Source of the DNA: Chondrinema litorale
GTDB taxonomy: Bacteria > Bacteroidota > Bacteroidia > Cytophagales > Flammeovirgaceae
NCBI RefSeq assembly: GCF_026250525.1
Contig: NZ_CP111043.1
Span: 4,167,001 to 4,231,000 of the forward strand
Direction: 5' to 3'
DNA length: 64,000 nt
In this document: piece after piece, positions 7,762 to 14,996 of the stretch
How the letters are laid out: every line of letters starts with the position of its first letter
How positions within the stretch are numbered: the stretch's first letter is position 1
Translations under genes and position numbers: made by a program
Notes under the pieces: model-generated
The model's input: only the letters and a program-made list of their open reading frames with translations
Told to the model about the DNA's origin: nothing
Database searches by the model: none

Positions 7762-10700
7762 GTGCTAATTAATAGAAATAAAATAGACATTGCCTGTCGC
7801 AGTTGTTCGGGTACATTATTATTTATAGTAACACTACTACTTTCATTTAATGAAGGCTTTGCTACATTTCGTTATGAAGCTTTGTCTAATCCTATAATAT
7901 CGAACCCTACGAATTCAGTTTCAAGCATAGATTTAGGATTATACGCTGAAAATCAGCAAAATTCTGATATAGACCCTTCTCAAAAATATCAATATAAAGA
8001 TAATTACACTTCCGTTGCCGATAGTTTAAGCAAAGGTGATGTTGCTGTTTATCTACAATACTTAAATCAACTTATCAATCAATATTCGCAAAAAGAAAAT
8101 TATGAAGGTGTACTTCATGCTTATACAGAATTAGGAACTCATTTCTATGTAAACTCTCAATTTGATTCAGCTCTGTTTTATTTAAATAAAGGAGAACTGT
8201 TGGCAAAAGATCATTTAAATGAATTTCACCCAGCAATAAATAAGCTGAAGTATTACAAAGGCCAATGCTATTTTTATAAGGGGAATTTTGAAGAATCTTT
8301 AAAATATCAACAGGCATCGCTTGATGGTTGGAATTCCTATTATAAAGATTCTAAATATTTAGATATATCACTAACCTATAATGCAATGGGTAATATATAT
8401 CAATATTTAGCAGCTGATTATTTTAATGCTGAAAAGATGTATTTCAAAGCAGTCGACATTATGACTGATGAAAGAGTAGATGCAAGCGAGCAATTGAAGT
8501 TTAGAATCTATTATAATTTGGGAGTTTGTAATAGAGAAAAAAATGATTTTGAAAAAGCATATACTTATGGTGCTAAGGCTCAATCAGTTTTAGAAAATCA
8601 AGATAAAAAAGATTATCAATATTTAGAATTGTGTTATTCTATGAATGCTAATATTTTGTTGAAAATAGATAGCTTAGAAGAAGCAATAACATTGTTAAAA
8701 GATGCAATCAAACTTAATGAAATAAATTTTGATTTGGCTCCAAATGTTTATTTAGTACAACATTTAAATAATTTAGGATATGCTTGTTTAGGTAAAAATG
8801 ATCAAAATGAAGCAAAAAAATATTTTAGTAAAGGACTTAAAATTAGTAATCTAATTGATGGTGATGATAATCTTTTGAGACGATCACTAATTTTTGAAAA
8901 TTTAGCAACTATTTATCTAAATGAAAAGCAACTAGATACAGCAATAGATTATAACGAGAAGTCTCTTGAATTAAGGCTAAATATATTTAAAGGGAAGCAT
9001 CAATTTATTAGTCAATCTTATAAAAATTTAGGTTTAATATATGCCGAAAAAAATGCTTTTGATAAGTCATTGAGTTTGATTCAAAAGGCAATTATTGCAA
9101 GTATCCAAAACTTTAATGATACATCAATTCTATCTTTTCCACCTCGAAAAGAATTGGAAGAAAATGTAAATGTAATTGAGATTATAAATTTAAAGTCACA
9201 GTGGCTTTTGAAGTATTATAATAAAAAACATGAACTTAACAGTTTAGAAGCCGCATTAATTGGATTTAACTTGTCAGATTCTTTAATGACTATTTATCAA
9301 GAATTATATCCTCGTGAAACTTCTAAACTAAGATTTGTCGATATGTATCATGATTTGTATGAGGGTGGTATAGATGCCGCATTTAAGTTATATCAAATTC
9401 ATGGCGAAAAAAAATATTTGAAAAATGCTTTTTATTTGATTGAAAACAGCAAAGCAAAAATATTAACTGAGGCATTTCATAGAGCGCAAAGGGTAAATGA
9501 AGTGGGTATACCAGATAGTATTATTTATAGAGAGAATGAGATCAATCAAAAAATAGCCTATTACCAGAGTAATAATGAGTTAAAAGATACTCAACAAATA
9601 CTTTTTGATCTTGATAATGAAAAAAGAGATTTAATTAATTCCATAAAAGAAAATTACCCTAAGTATTATGATGAAAAATTGGTGACTAATTCAATTAACC
9701 TTGATCATTTACAAGATGAATTGGAGCAAAATAATCAGGCTATCTTAAGTTATTATATTGGTATTGAAAATAGTTTTGTTGAGGTTATTACAGGAGATCA
9801 ATTAGATATTGTAAAATTAGATCAAGAGATTGATAGCCTAGTAATATTATTTTACGAACATATGCAAAAAGGTTATAGTCAGGCTTTAAATAAAGCAATA
9901 TACAATGATTTTTTGCAAACTGCCTTTACATTATATTCAAAATTAATAGTGCCAGCAAATCCCTATTTAAAGCGTGTAGAAGAACTAATTATCGTTCCAG
10001 ATGGATTACTGGCCTTTATTCCATTTGAGGCTTTTATAACTGAAGAAATAAACAATGAGGAGGGTATTATTGATTATAAAAAATTACCATATTTAATTAG
10101 AGATTATAGTATTGAATATCAATATAATTTGAAATTAATTCTAAATAAAAAGACCTCAAATTATTCATTTACATCTCCATCAGTATTGGCATATAGTTAT
10201 TCTAAACATAAAGAGAGAGGGGAGGTAGCAGAAGTAAGAAAAATGTTAGCTACTATACCAGGAGCTCCTGTTGAACTAGATGCCATTCAACATTTTTTTA
10301 ATGGTAAATATTTTTATGGAGAACAGGCTACCGAAAGCTCATTTAAAAAGCTAGTAAAAAACTTCGATATTTTACATTTGGCCATACATGGCACTGCAGA
10401 TTCTGAAGATTCTTACGGCGCATATTTGCAGTTTAGGCCAGAAGTTAATGAAGCAGATGATAGCAGGCTGTATAATTTTGAATTGTATAATATGGAGTTA
10501 AAAGCCAAATTGGCTGTGTTAAGTGCTTGTGAATCTGGAATGGGAAGAAGAAATAGAGGTGAAGGAATCTTAAGTATAGGAAGAGGTTTTGCTTATGCTG
10601 GTTGCCCTACTACTATGATGAGTCTATGGCAAGTAAATGATAAAGCTACAGCAGATATTATTAGCCTATTTTACAAAAAGTTAAATGAAGGCTTAAATAT

Positions 10701-10902
10701 TTCAAAATCATTACAAACTGCTAAACTTACCTATTTAAATAGTTCAGATGAAATTACAGCACATCCTGCATATTGGGCTCCAATGGTTATGTATGGAGAA
10801 AATTCTAATCTTACTTCAAACATAAGCTATTATTATATCCTTCTCTTAATCCCTTTAATTTTAATCATTTGGATTTTTATTTGTAAAAAAAGCATTTGCT
10901 AA
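7762..10902 (+). CDS. Exported TPR-CHAT protease-like protein with C-terminal membrane anchor
   Basis: 1046 residues. The reading frame is closed by TAA at 7741 and the only usable start before the signal sequence is GTG at 7762; no ATG lies ahead of the hydrophobic segment at about residues 17-35. Tetratricopeptide repeats fill about 100-460 (for example AIDYNEKSLELR and NLGLIYAEKNAFDKSLSLI), then a helical linker. A CHAT (caspase-HetF associated with TPRs) peptidase domain covers about 740-1012, with His876 in the motif HLAIHGTAD and Cys923 in LSACESG, both typical of the catalytic dyad. A hydrophobic segment at about 1022-1041 with a KK tail suggests membrane anchoring with the protease in the periplasm. 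It is monocistronic and converges on two tiny genes. Substrate unknown. Confidence 0.88.
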   Translation: MLINRNKIDIACRSCSGTLLFIVTLLLSFNEGFATFRYEALSNPIISNPTNSVSSIDLGLYAENQQNSDIDPSQKYQYKDNYTSVADSLSKGDVAVYLQYLNQLINQYSQKENYEGVLHAYTELGTHFYVNSQFDSALFYLNKGELLAKDHLNEFHPAINKLKYYKGQCYFYKGNFEESLKYQQASLDGWNSYYKDSKYLDISLTYNAMGNIYQYLAADYFNAEKMYFKAVDIMTDERVDASEQLKFRIYYNLGVCNREKNDFEKAYTYGAKAQSVLENQDKKDYQYLELCYSMNANILLKIDSLEEAITLLKDAIKLNEINFDLAPNVYLVQHLNNLGYACLGKNDQNEAKKYFSKGLKISNLIDGDDNLLRRSLIFENLATIYLNEKQLDTAIDYNEKSLELRLNIFKGKHQFISQSYKNLGLIYAEKNAFDKSLSLIQKAIIASIQNFNDTSILSFPPRKELEENVNVIEIINLKSQWLLKYYNKKHELNSLEAALIGFNLSDSLMTIYQELYPRETSKLRFVDMYHDLYEGGIDAAFKLYQIHGEKKYLKNAFYLIENSKAKILTEAFHRAQRVNEVGIPDSIIYRENEINQKIAYYQSNNELKDTQQILFDLDNEKRDLINSIKENYPKYYDEKLVTNSINLDHLQDELEQNNQAILSYYIGIENSFVEVITGDQLDIVKLDQEIDSLVILFYEHMQKGYSQALNKAIYNDFLQTAFTLYSKLIVPANPYLKRVEELIIVPDGLLAFIPFEAFITEEINNEEGIIDYKKLPYLIRDYSIEYQYNLKLILNKKTSNYSFTSPSVLAYSYSKHKERGEVAEVRKMLATIPGAPVELDAIQHFFNGKYFYGEQATESSFKKLVKNFDILHLAIHGTADSEDSYGAYLQFRPEVNEADDSRLYNFELYNMELKAKLAVLSACESGMGRRNRGEGILSIGRGFAYAGCPTTMMSLWQVNDKATADIISLFYKKLNEGLNISKSLQTAKLTYLNSSDEITAHPAYWAPMVMYGENSNLTSNISYYYILLLIPLILIIWIFICKKSIC

Positions 10903-10914
10903 TTAACAAATGCT
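10884..10914 (-). terminator. Terminator of the small lipoprotein gene, overlapping the CHAT gene stop
   Basis: AGCATTTG (10891-10898) pairs with CAAATGCT (10907-10914). On the minus strand it is followed by eight U (A-run 10884-10891). It lies across the last codons of the convergent CHAT gene. Confidence 0.75.
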
Positions 10915-10936
10915 CTTATTATTTACTCTTTTATTA

Positions 10937-11137
10937 TTATTCGTCTTTACTAGGTGGCAATGGAGAGTTTGTCAAGCCTCCAGAAGATGATGTTGTTGAG
11001 TTTTGAGTGGAATCTGGATCTATTGTAGCATTTTTTCTTAATAAATTCTCATTCGGAACAATTTCTTCAGTGGAATCTTCGCAAGATGAAATTGAAAAAA
11101 ATAATGCAATTAAGGCAATGGGAAAAAATAGTTTCAT
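10937..11137 (-). CDS. Small lipoprotein, 66 aa, with SSSGG...SPLPP...KDE tail
   Basis: 66 residues. Residues 1-19 form a lipoprotein signal (MKLFFPIALIALFF-SISSC), so the mature chain starts at Cys19 and is only 48 residues. It is low-complexity, acidic and Ser/Thr-rich, and ends in a distinctive tail: TTSSSGGLTNSPLPPSKDE. The same tail, with a few changes, closes the 54-residue protein encoded immediately upstream. There is no recognised family. It is convergent with the TPR-CHAT gene 34 bp away and has its own terminators on both sides, so it is transcribed alone. The tail could be a recognition or processing sequence, but that is inference. Confidence 0.7.
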   Translation of the reverse strand: MKLFFPIALIALFFSISSCEDSTEEIVPNENLLRKNATIDPDSTQNSTTSSSGGLTNSPLPPSKDE

Positions 11138-11174
11138 TTTAAATTTTTTGTGAGATTAGTTAATGTATAAACTT

Positions 11175-11216
11175 AAAAAAAATAGCTATTTATTGTTATA
11201 AATGGCTATTTTTTTT
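11175..11216 (-). terminator. Terminator between the two small tail-sharing genes
   Basis: 13-bp stem (11181-11193 with 11198-11210, one U-G pair) with T-runs on both sides; on the minus strand it terminates the 54-residue gene ending at 11233. Confidence 0.8.
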
Positions 11217-11232
11217 ATCTCATTATTTAAAT

Positions 11233-11397
11233 TTATTCATCTTTCCTTGGAGGCAATGGAGAATCTATCACACCTCCAGAAGATGATGTTGTTGAACTAG
11301 TATCTGTTTTAGGATCTACTTTACTTTCAGTTGTTGTTCTTGTGCCTTCCTCTGTTGTTTCTTCGGTAGTTGAGTCGATGTTTTTGTCTTTAGCCAT
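11233..11397 (-). CDS. Small acidic protein, 54 aa, paralogue tail of the neighbouring lipoprotein
   Basis: Open frame of 54 codons from the ATG at 11397 to a TAA at 11233-11235, followed by its own strong terminator. It begins MAKDKNIDSTTEE, has no signal peptide, is rich in Thr/Ser/Glu, and ends TTSSSGGVIDSPLPPRKDE. Of the last 19 residues, 14 are identical to the tail of the lipoprotein downstream, and the DNA over the tail is also very similar, which points to a recent duplication or selection on the tail. It is predicted cytoplasmic, unlike its twin. Function is unknown; the two genes stand beside an exported TPR-CHAT protein and one orphan gene. Confidence 0.65.
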   Translation of the reverse strand: MAKDKNIDSTTEETTEEGTRTTTESKVDPKTDTSSTTSSSGGVIDSPLPPRKDE

Positions 11398-11461
11398 GAT
11401 TTAAATTTGGATTTAGTTTAAAAAACTTCAGTTAAATAAGTGTTATTCTTCTATTAAAGTA

Positions 11462-11848
11462 TTAATTATTAGAATATTGGTAAAGTAGTAAAAAGTCTAT
11501 CCATGAATAATAATTTAAAGTTGGTTTTGAATCTAATTTTTCAGCAATTGTTAATTTTTTCGGTTTAAAGCTAATAGAGGGCTTTATGTCTCCAAGAACG
11601 ATATACAACTTATCAATTGCATCTGTCTTATTCTTTAAAGGAAAGTCTCTATTAGACATACTGCTTACAATCAATTTTTTACAATCTTGATTGTATTTTC
11701 CGGTAGCTAAACACTTATCAATAGCAAATTCTAAATCGTACTTGCTTTTAATAGGATATTGCAACGAAAGCAAAATTTTTAAAGATTGATAAATACGATT
11801 CGAAATAGGCGTATCTATTTTTTCAAATCCTCTATGAAAAAACTTCAT
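11462..11848 (-). CDS. Hypothetical protein, 128 aa
   Basis: 128 residues from the ATG at 11848 (MKFFHRGFEKIDTP). An in-frame ATG at 11869 would add seven residues of unlike composition (MCKRYNK) and is less likely. The protein is Lys-rich, has no signal peptide or membrane segment, and is probably largely helical (SNRIYQSLKILLSL, then DLEFAIDKCLATG). Two Cys at about residues 46 and 56 are the only notable polar pair. I do not recognise a family. It lies 64 bp upstream of the 54-residue tail gene on the same strand with no terminator between them, so the two may be co-transcribed. Base composition is like its neighbours. Confidence 0.6.
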   Translation of the reverse strand: MKFFHRGFEKIDTPISNRIYQSLKILLSLQYPIKSKYDLEFAIDKCLATGKYNQDCKKLIVSSMSNRDFPLKNKTDAIDKLYIVLGDIKPSISFKPKKLTIAEKLDSKPTLNYYSWIDFLLLYQYSNN

Positions 11849-11869
11849 TTTGTTGTAACGTTTACACAT

Positions 11870-12225
11870 GAATGCTTAAAATTTAAAAAGGTAAACTTTT
11901 TTGCAAAGTTATTTTTCCTAGAAATAAATTAATATTTCTAATAGCTGGGAGGAAAGTATAAATGTGTAGTATTAATCAAATATGAATACTAAATAATTCA
12001 AATTTGATATAAGTAGTCTATATCCTTTTATTTAGACTGAATGTAGCTGGTAGGCAAAGGAATTTATTAACAGGCAGAGATAATAGCTTTTTTAATAAAG
12101 AGCTTAAGTACTTAAGCTTGTTTTATTTATTATCTCTGCCTGTTTAATTAGTAATAGTAAATCAGTTGGAAAATTTATAAATATTTTCTCAAATTCTGAT
12201 ATGTAAATCAACTTTTAGATTTAAT
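11870..12225. repeat. Gene-free spacer holding a long imperfect hairpin (12069-12144)
   Basis: No credible open frame. The one structured item is an inverted repeat: AACAGGCAGAGATAATA at 12069-12085 and its exact complement at 12128-12144. Between the arms sits a perfect 18-bp palindrome (AGCTTAAG-TA-CTTAAGCT, 12101-12118). The whole 76 bp can fold into one hairpin with an unpaired internal loop. No T-run follows, so it is not a standard terminator. It may be a small non-autonomous repeat element or a transcript-end structure of the lrp gene (which ends at 12226). Confidence 0.55.
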
Positions 12226-12690
12226 CTAAGTAAGCTGTAAAGGTCGGTTTATTTTTTCTTCAAGAGAAATCATGGTTTCTGTACGTACAATCCCATTTAT
12301 ACTTTGGATTTTGTAGTGAAGTATATCTCTTAAGTGTTTGGTGTCTTTACAAGTAATTCTAGTAAAGATGCTATAGTTACCAGTAGTATAGTGTATAGTA
12401 AGTACTTCTGGTATCTTCATTAGCTCTTCAGACACTTCTTCGTACATTGAACTTTTCTCTAGATAAATCCCTAAGAACGCAGTAATATCGTAACCCAGCT
12501 TACTAAAATCTATATCCAGCGTAGATCCGCGAACAATTCCCATTCTTTCAAGCTTCTTCATTCTTACGTGAACAGTTCCACCTGAAACAAAAATTCTGTC
12601 AGCAATTTCAGTATAAGGAGTCTTAGCATCCTTCATTAATTCGGATAAAATCTTAATATCGACGTTGTCAATCTCTAAATTTTTGTTCAT
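12226..12690 (-). CDS. Lrp/AsnC-family transcriptional regulator
   Basis: 154 residues. An AsnC-type winged helix-turn-helix occupies about 1-65 (NVDIKILSELMKDAKTPYTEIADRI, then SGGTVHVRMKKLERMG) and a RAM ligand-binding domain about 70-150 (AFLGIYLEKSS, then VLTIHYTTGNYSIF and NGIVRTETMISL). Members form octamers and respond to amino acids or related metabolites. No biosynthetic gene lies beside it, so it may be a more global regulator. It is divergent from the small transcript at 12810-12962, with which it shares an AT-rich spacer that could hold autoregulatory sites. Confidence 0.9.
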   Translation of the reverse strand: MNKNLEIDNVDIKILSELMKDAKTPYTEIADRIFVSGGTVHVRMKKLERMGIVRGSTLDIDFSKLGYDITAFLGIYLEKSSMYEEVSEELMKIPEVLTIHYTTGNYSIFTRITCKDTKHLRDILHYKIQSINGIVRTETMISLEEKINRPLQLT

Positions 12691-12829
12691 TTTTTTGGTT
12701 ATCTATTGATATTTTGTCAAAAATATATCTCAAATAATTAAAATAATAAAAATTTAATTGAAAGTATTTGAATTATTTTTAAAATAACACTTTCTATGCT
12801 ATATTTGTATTAGATAATTACAATAAAAA

Positions 12830-12962
12830 CTATGAGGAGTACAAAATGTACTTGGTTTTGTAAGGTTCGACTCCTTATCTCGTAGCAAGCATGTGTTTAT
12901 TTTATGTGTTGTTTATTGGTTAAGGTTAAAAGGTATGCGAATATTTTGCATACTTTTTTTTT
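12830..12962 (+). ncRNA. Candidate structured small RNA (possible T-arm-like fold) or 17-codon leader
   Basis: A plus-strand transcript is suggested by TATATTTG at 12800-12807 (a -7-like box; no good -33 element) and a terminator at 12933-12962. Near its 5' end, CTATGAG (12830-12836) pairs with CTCGTAG (12879-12885). Inside lies TAAGG-TTCGACT-CCTTA (12861-12877), which has exactly the stem length, loop length and conserved bases of a tRNA T-arm. A D arm and an anticodon arm are absent; a GTACA/TGTAC hairpin takes their place. An alternative long hairpin (TACAAAA 12840-12846 with TTTTGTA 12856-12862) competes with this fold. The segment could also encode a 17-residue peptide starting at 12832. 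Not matched to a known RNA family. Confidence 0.4.
12933..12962 (+). terminator. Terminator of the small plus-strand transcript
   Basis: GTATGC (12933-12938) pairs with GCATAC (12948-12953), extended inward by three pairs, followed by nine T. No protein gene on the plus strand precedes it within 5 kb other than tiny frames, so it supports a short independent transcript. Confidence 0.75.
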
Positions 12963-12976
12963 GCTTTATACCCAAT

Positions 12977-13009
12977 AAAAAAAGGACTGCAAATTAAATT
13001 ACAGCCCTT
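12977..13009 (-). terminator. Terminator of yidC
   Basis: AAGGACTG (12982-12989) pairs with CAGCCCTT (13002-13009, one G-U pair). On the minus strand a U-run follows from the A-run at 12977-12983, 18 bp after the yidC stop. Confidence 0.8.
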
Positions 13010-13027
13010 GTAATAAGTATTATTATA

Positions 13028-14845
13028 TTATTTGCCTTTCTTTCTGTTTCCAGTTCCTGTAGACTTTTTACCTTTCGATTCTTCTTGCACTTTCATTGCA
13101 TCCTCTAGTCTTTGTTGGAATTTAGACTTCTTTTTATTCTGATTCTTCTTTTTATTCTCATCTAGTATTTTTCTGATTTTAGAGTCATCTACAAACTTTC
13201 TAATGATTAATTGTTGAGAAACAGTAATCATGTTAGATACAAAGTAATAGTAGGTTAAACCAGCTGAGAAGTTATTAAAGAAGAACATAAATGTAACTGG
13301 CATTATATAACCAACAGATTTCATAGGTCCTTGAACTGTAGTATTAATCTGGTTATTATAATAGGTATATGCCAATTGTGACAATGTAAATAGCAAAGTA
13401 AATAAACTTACATGAGAACCATAAAATGGTATTTCAAATGGTAAGTTAAATATCGAATCATAAGTTGAAAGGTCTTCTGCCCATAAGAAAGATTGTTGCC
13501 TTAATTGAATGGCATTAGGGAAGAAGTTGAAAAGTGCCAAGAAAACTGGCATTTGAGCCACCATGGGAATACAACCACTAAGCGGGTTAACTCCAACACG
13601 ACTATACAGCTTCATTTGCTCTTTTTGCATAGCAGCCATATCATCCCCATGTTTTTCCTTTAATTCATCCATTTCAGGCTTAAGCACTTTCATCTTAGCC
13701 ATAGAAATGTAAGAACGATAAGTTAATGGGAATAGCAGCGACTTTACAATTAGAACCAGAATTAAGATAATGATACCATAACTGGCAATGTGGCTTTCCA
13801 AAAACTTAAATAGTGGAATAATTAAGAAACGGTTGATAGTTGAAAAGAAAGCCCAACCTAAATAAACGTTTTTCTCGAACTCTGGTGCTACACCTTCACA
13901 TATATCGTAATCATTTGGTCCGAAATAGAATTTTAGATCATTTTCATAAACATTATCAGGAATGTTCATTCTTACTTCAGCAACCTTAACCGTGTTTTGA
14001 TCAGGTTCATTTACATGCGTAGTAATATCTAGGTTTTGAAGCAAGCCAGTTCCAGATATAATCGACGCATTAAAAAACTTCTGCTTAATTGAAACCCAGT
14101 TTACAACTTCTTCAATCTTCTCATTTTCAAGTGATGTTGAAGTTTCACTTAAGTGATCGAAGTTGTCATTAACTGTATAATAGTTAATGGTAGATCTCTG
14201 TCTGCTTCTTTCTAGAGATTTCTCAACTCTTTTAATCGCATCATACCAGTAAAACTGTACATCAGACCCTTGACGCTCTGCATCTAGATTGCTCAACTCT
14301 GTATTGTAGTTCAATACAAAGCCTTCTTCTGGTAGGGTATATATCTTTTTAATGCTTTTACCTTCGCCATTGCTAGCAGTAAATTCTATTGAATTTCCAT
14401 TTACCTTTGCGTTGTAGAAGAGCGTATTTAGATCGATAGGGCCAGAGTTAGTAGCGATTATTTCACTAATGCTGCTACTTCGTTCATCTAAAAGAACAAG
14501 TGGTTCTTTTGTGTATGTAACATAGTTTTTCAGTAAAACTTCTTTTACCGTACCACCTTTACTGTCAAATAAAATTTTTAAATTCTTATTTTCAAGTGTA
14601 TACTCTTGGCTTTCTCCTTTCATAAAGCTTCCGAAGAAACCGTATTTAGCAGAGAGAACAGAATCTGGCTCTGTTGTAACAGATGCTGAAAGTGTTTGAG
14701 TATTATCAGGAGTTTCGTTTTCACTTATTCCAGTTTCTACCTGTGGCTCAGCTTCCTGTGGAGGTGGCTCTGGTGAGAAAAAGAAAAAGTATGTAAATAG
14801 GAGGATTGAAATTAATAACAATCCTGTTAAATTATTTTTGTCCAT
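13028..14845 (-). CDS. yidC: Membrane protein insertase YidC/Oxa1
   Basis: 605 residues. It starts with an N-terminal transmembrane anchor (about 6-25), then a large periplasmic beta domain (about 65-330). The conserved five-helix insertase core lies at about 335-560, with segments such as YGIIILILVLIVKSLLFPLTYRS, VNPLSGCIPMVAQMPVFLALF and a final Gly-rich helix FSAGLTYYYFVSN. The C-terminal tail is strongly basic (KKKNQNKKKSKF, ending TGNRKKGK), as in ribosome-binding Bacteroidota YidC. It inserts proteins into the inner membrane with or without SecYEG. It lies 151 bp downstream of pyrG on the same strand with no terminator seen between them; this order is common in the phylum. Confidence 0.97.
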   Translation of the reverse strand: MDKNNLTGLLLISILLFTYFFFFSPEPPPQEAEPQVETGISENETPDNTQTLSASVTTEPDSVLSAKYGFFGSFMKGESQEYTLENKNLKILFDSKGGTVKEVLLKNYVTYTKEPLVLLDERSSSISEIIATNSGPIDLNTLFYNAKVNGNSIEFTASNGEGKSIKKIYTLPEEGFVLNYNTELSNLDAERQGSDVQFYWYDAIKRVEKSLERSRQRSTINYYTVNDNFDHLSETSTSLENEKIEEVVNWVSIKQKFFNASIISGTGLLQNLDITTHVNEPDQNTVKVAEVRMNIPDNVYENDLKFYFGPNDYDICEGVAPEFEKNVYLGWAFFSTINRFLIIPLFKFLESHIASYGIIILILVLIVKSLLFPLTYRSYISMAKMKVLKPEMDELKEKHGDDMAAMQKEQMKLYSRVGVNPLSGCIPMVAQMPVFLALFNFFPNAIQLRQQSFLWAEDLSTYDSIFNLPFEIPFYGSHVSLFTLLFTLSQLAYTYYNNQINTTVQGPMKSVGYIMPVTFMFFFNNFSAGLTYYYFVSNMITVSQQLIIRKFVDDSKIRKILDENKKKNQNKKKSKFQQRLEDAMKVQEESKGKKSTGTGNRKKGK

Positions 14846-14996
14846 AATATATGTATGTCCACACTAATGCTAATTTCTACTAATCTTGTCAGTCGAAAAA
14901 TAGTTGTAATTATTACTAAGCTTTTTAAAATCGCCTGCAAAATTAAGAGAAAAAAATTGCATTCCCTTAGTTACTCGTTTTTTTGAATTAAACAAT

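Larger units (their letters stand above)
12691..13027. other. Gene-free spacer between lrp and yidC
   Basis: No protein gene longer than 17 codons. It holds the lrp upstream region, a structured RNA-like segment (12830-12885) with a TAnnTTTG-like box ahead of it, a plus-strand terminator (12933-12962) and the minus-strand yidC terminator (12977-13009). Confidence 0.6.

Noticed and set aside
12101..12118. A stand-alone operator palindrome
   Set aside because: It lies in the centre of a longer hairpin whose outer arms match exactly, so it is better explained as part of one stem-loop.
12830..12885. A normal tRNA gene
   Set aside because: The T-arm and an acceptor-like stem fit, but the D and anticodon arms are absent and the length is only 56 nt.
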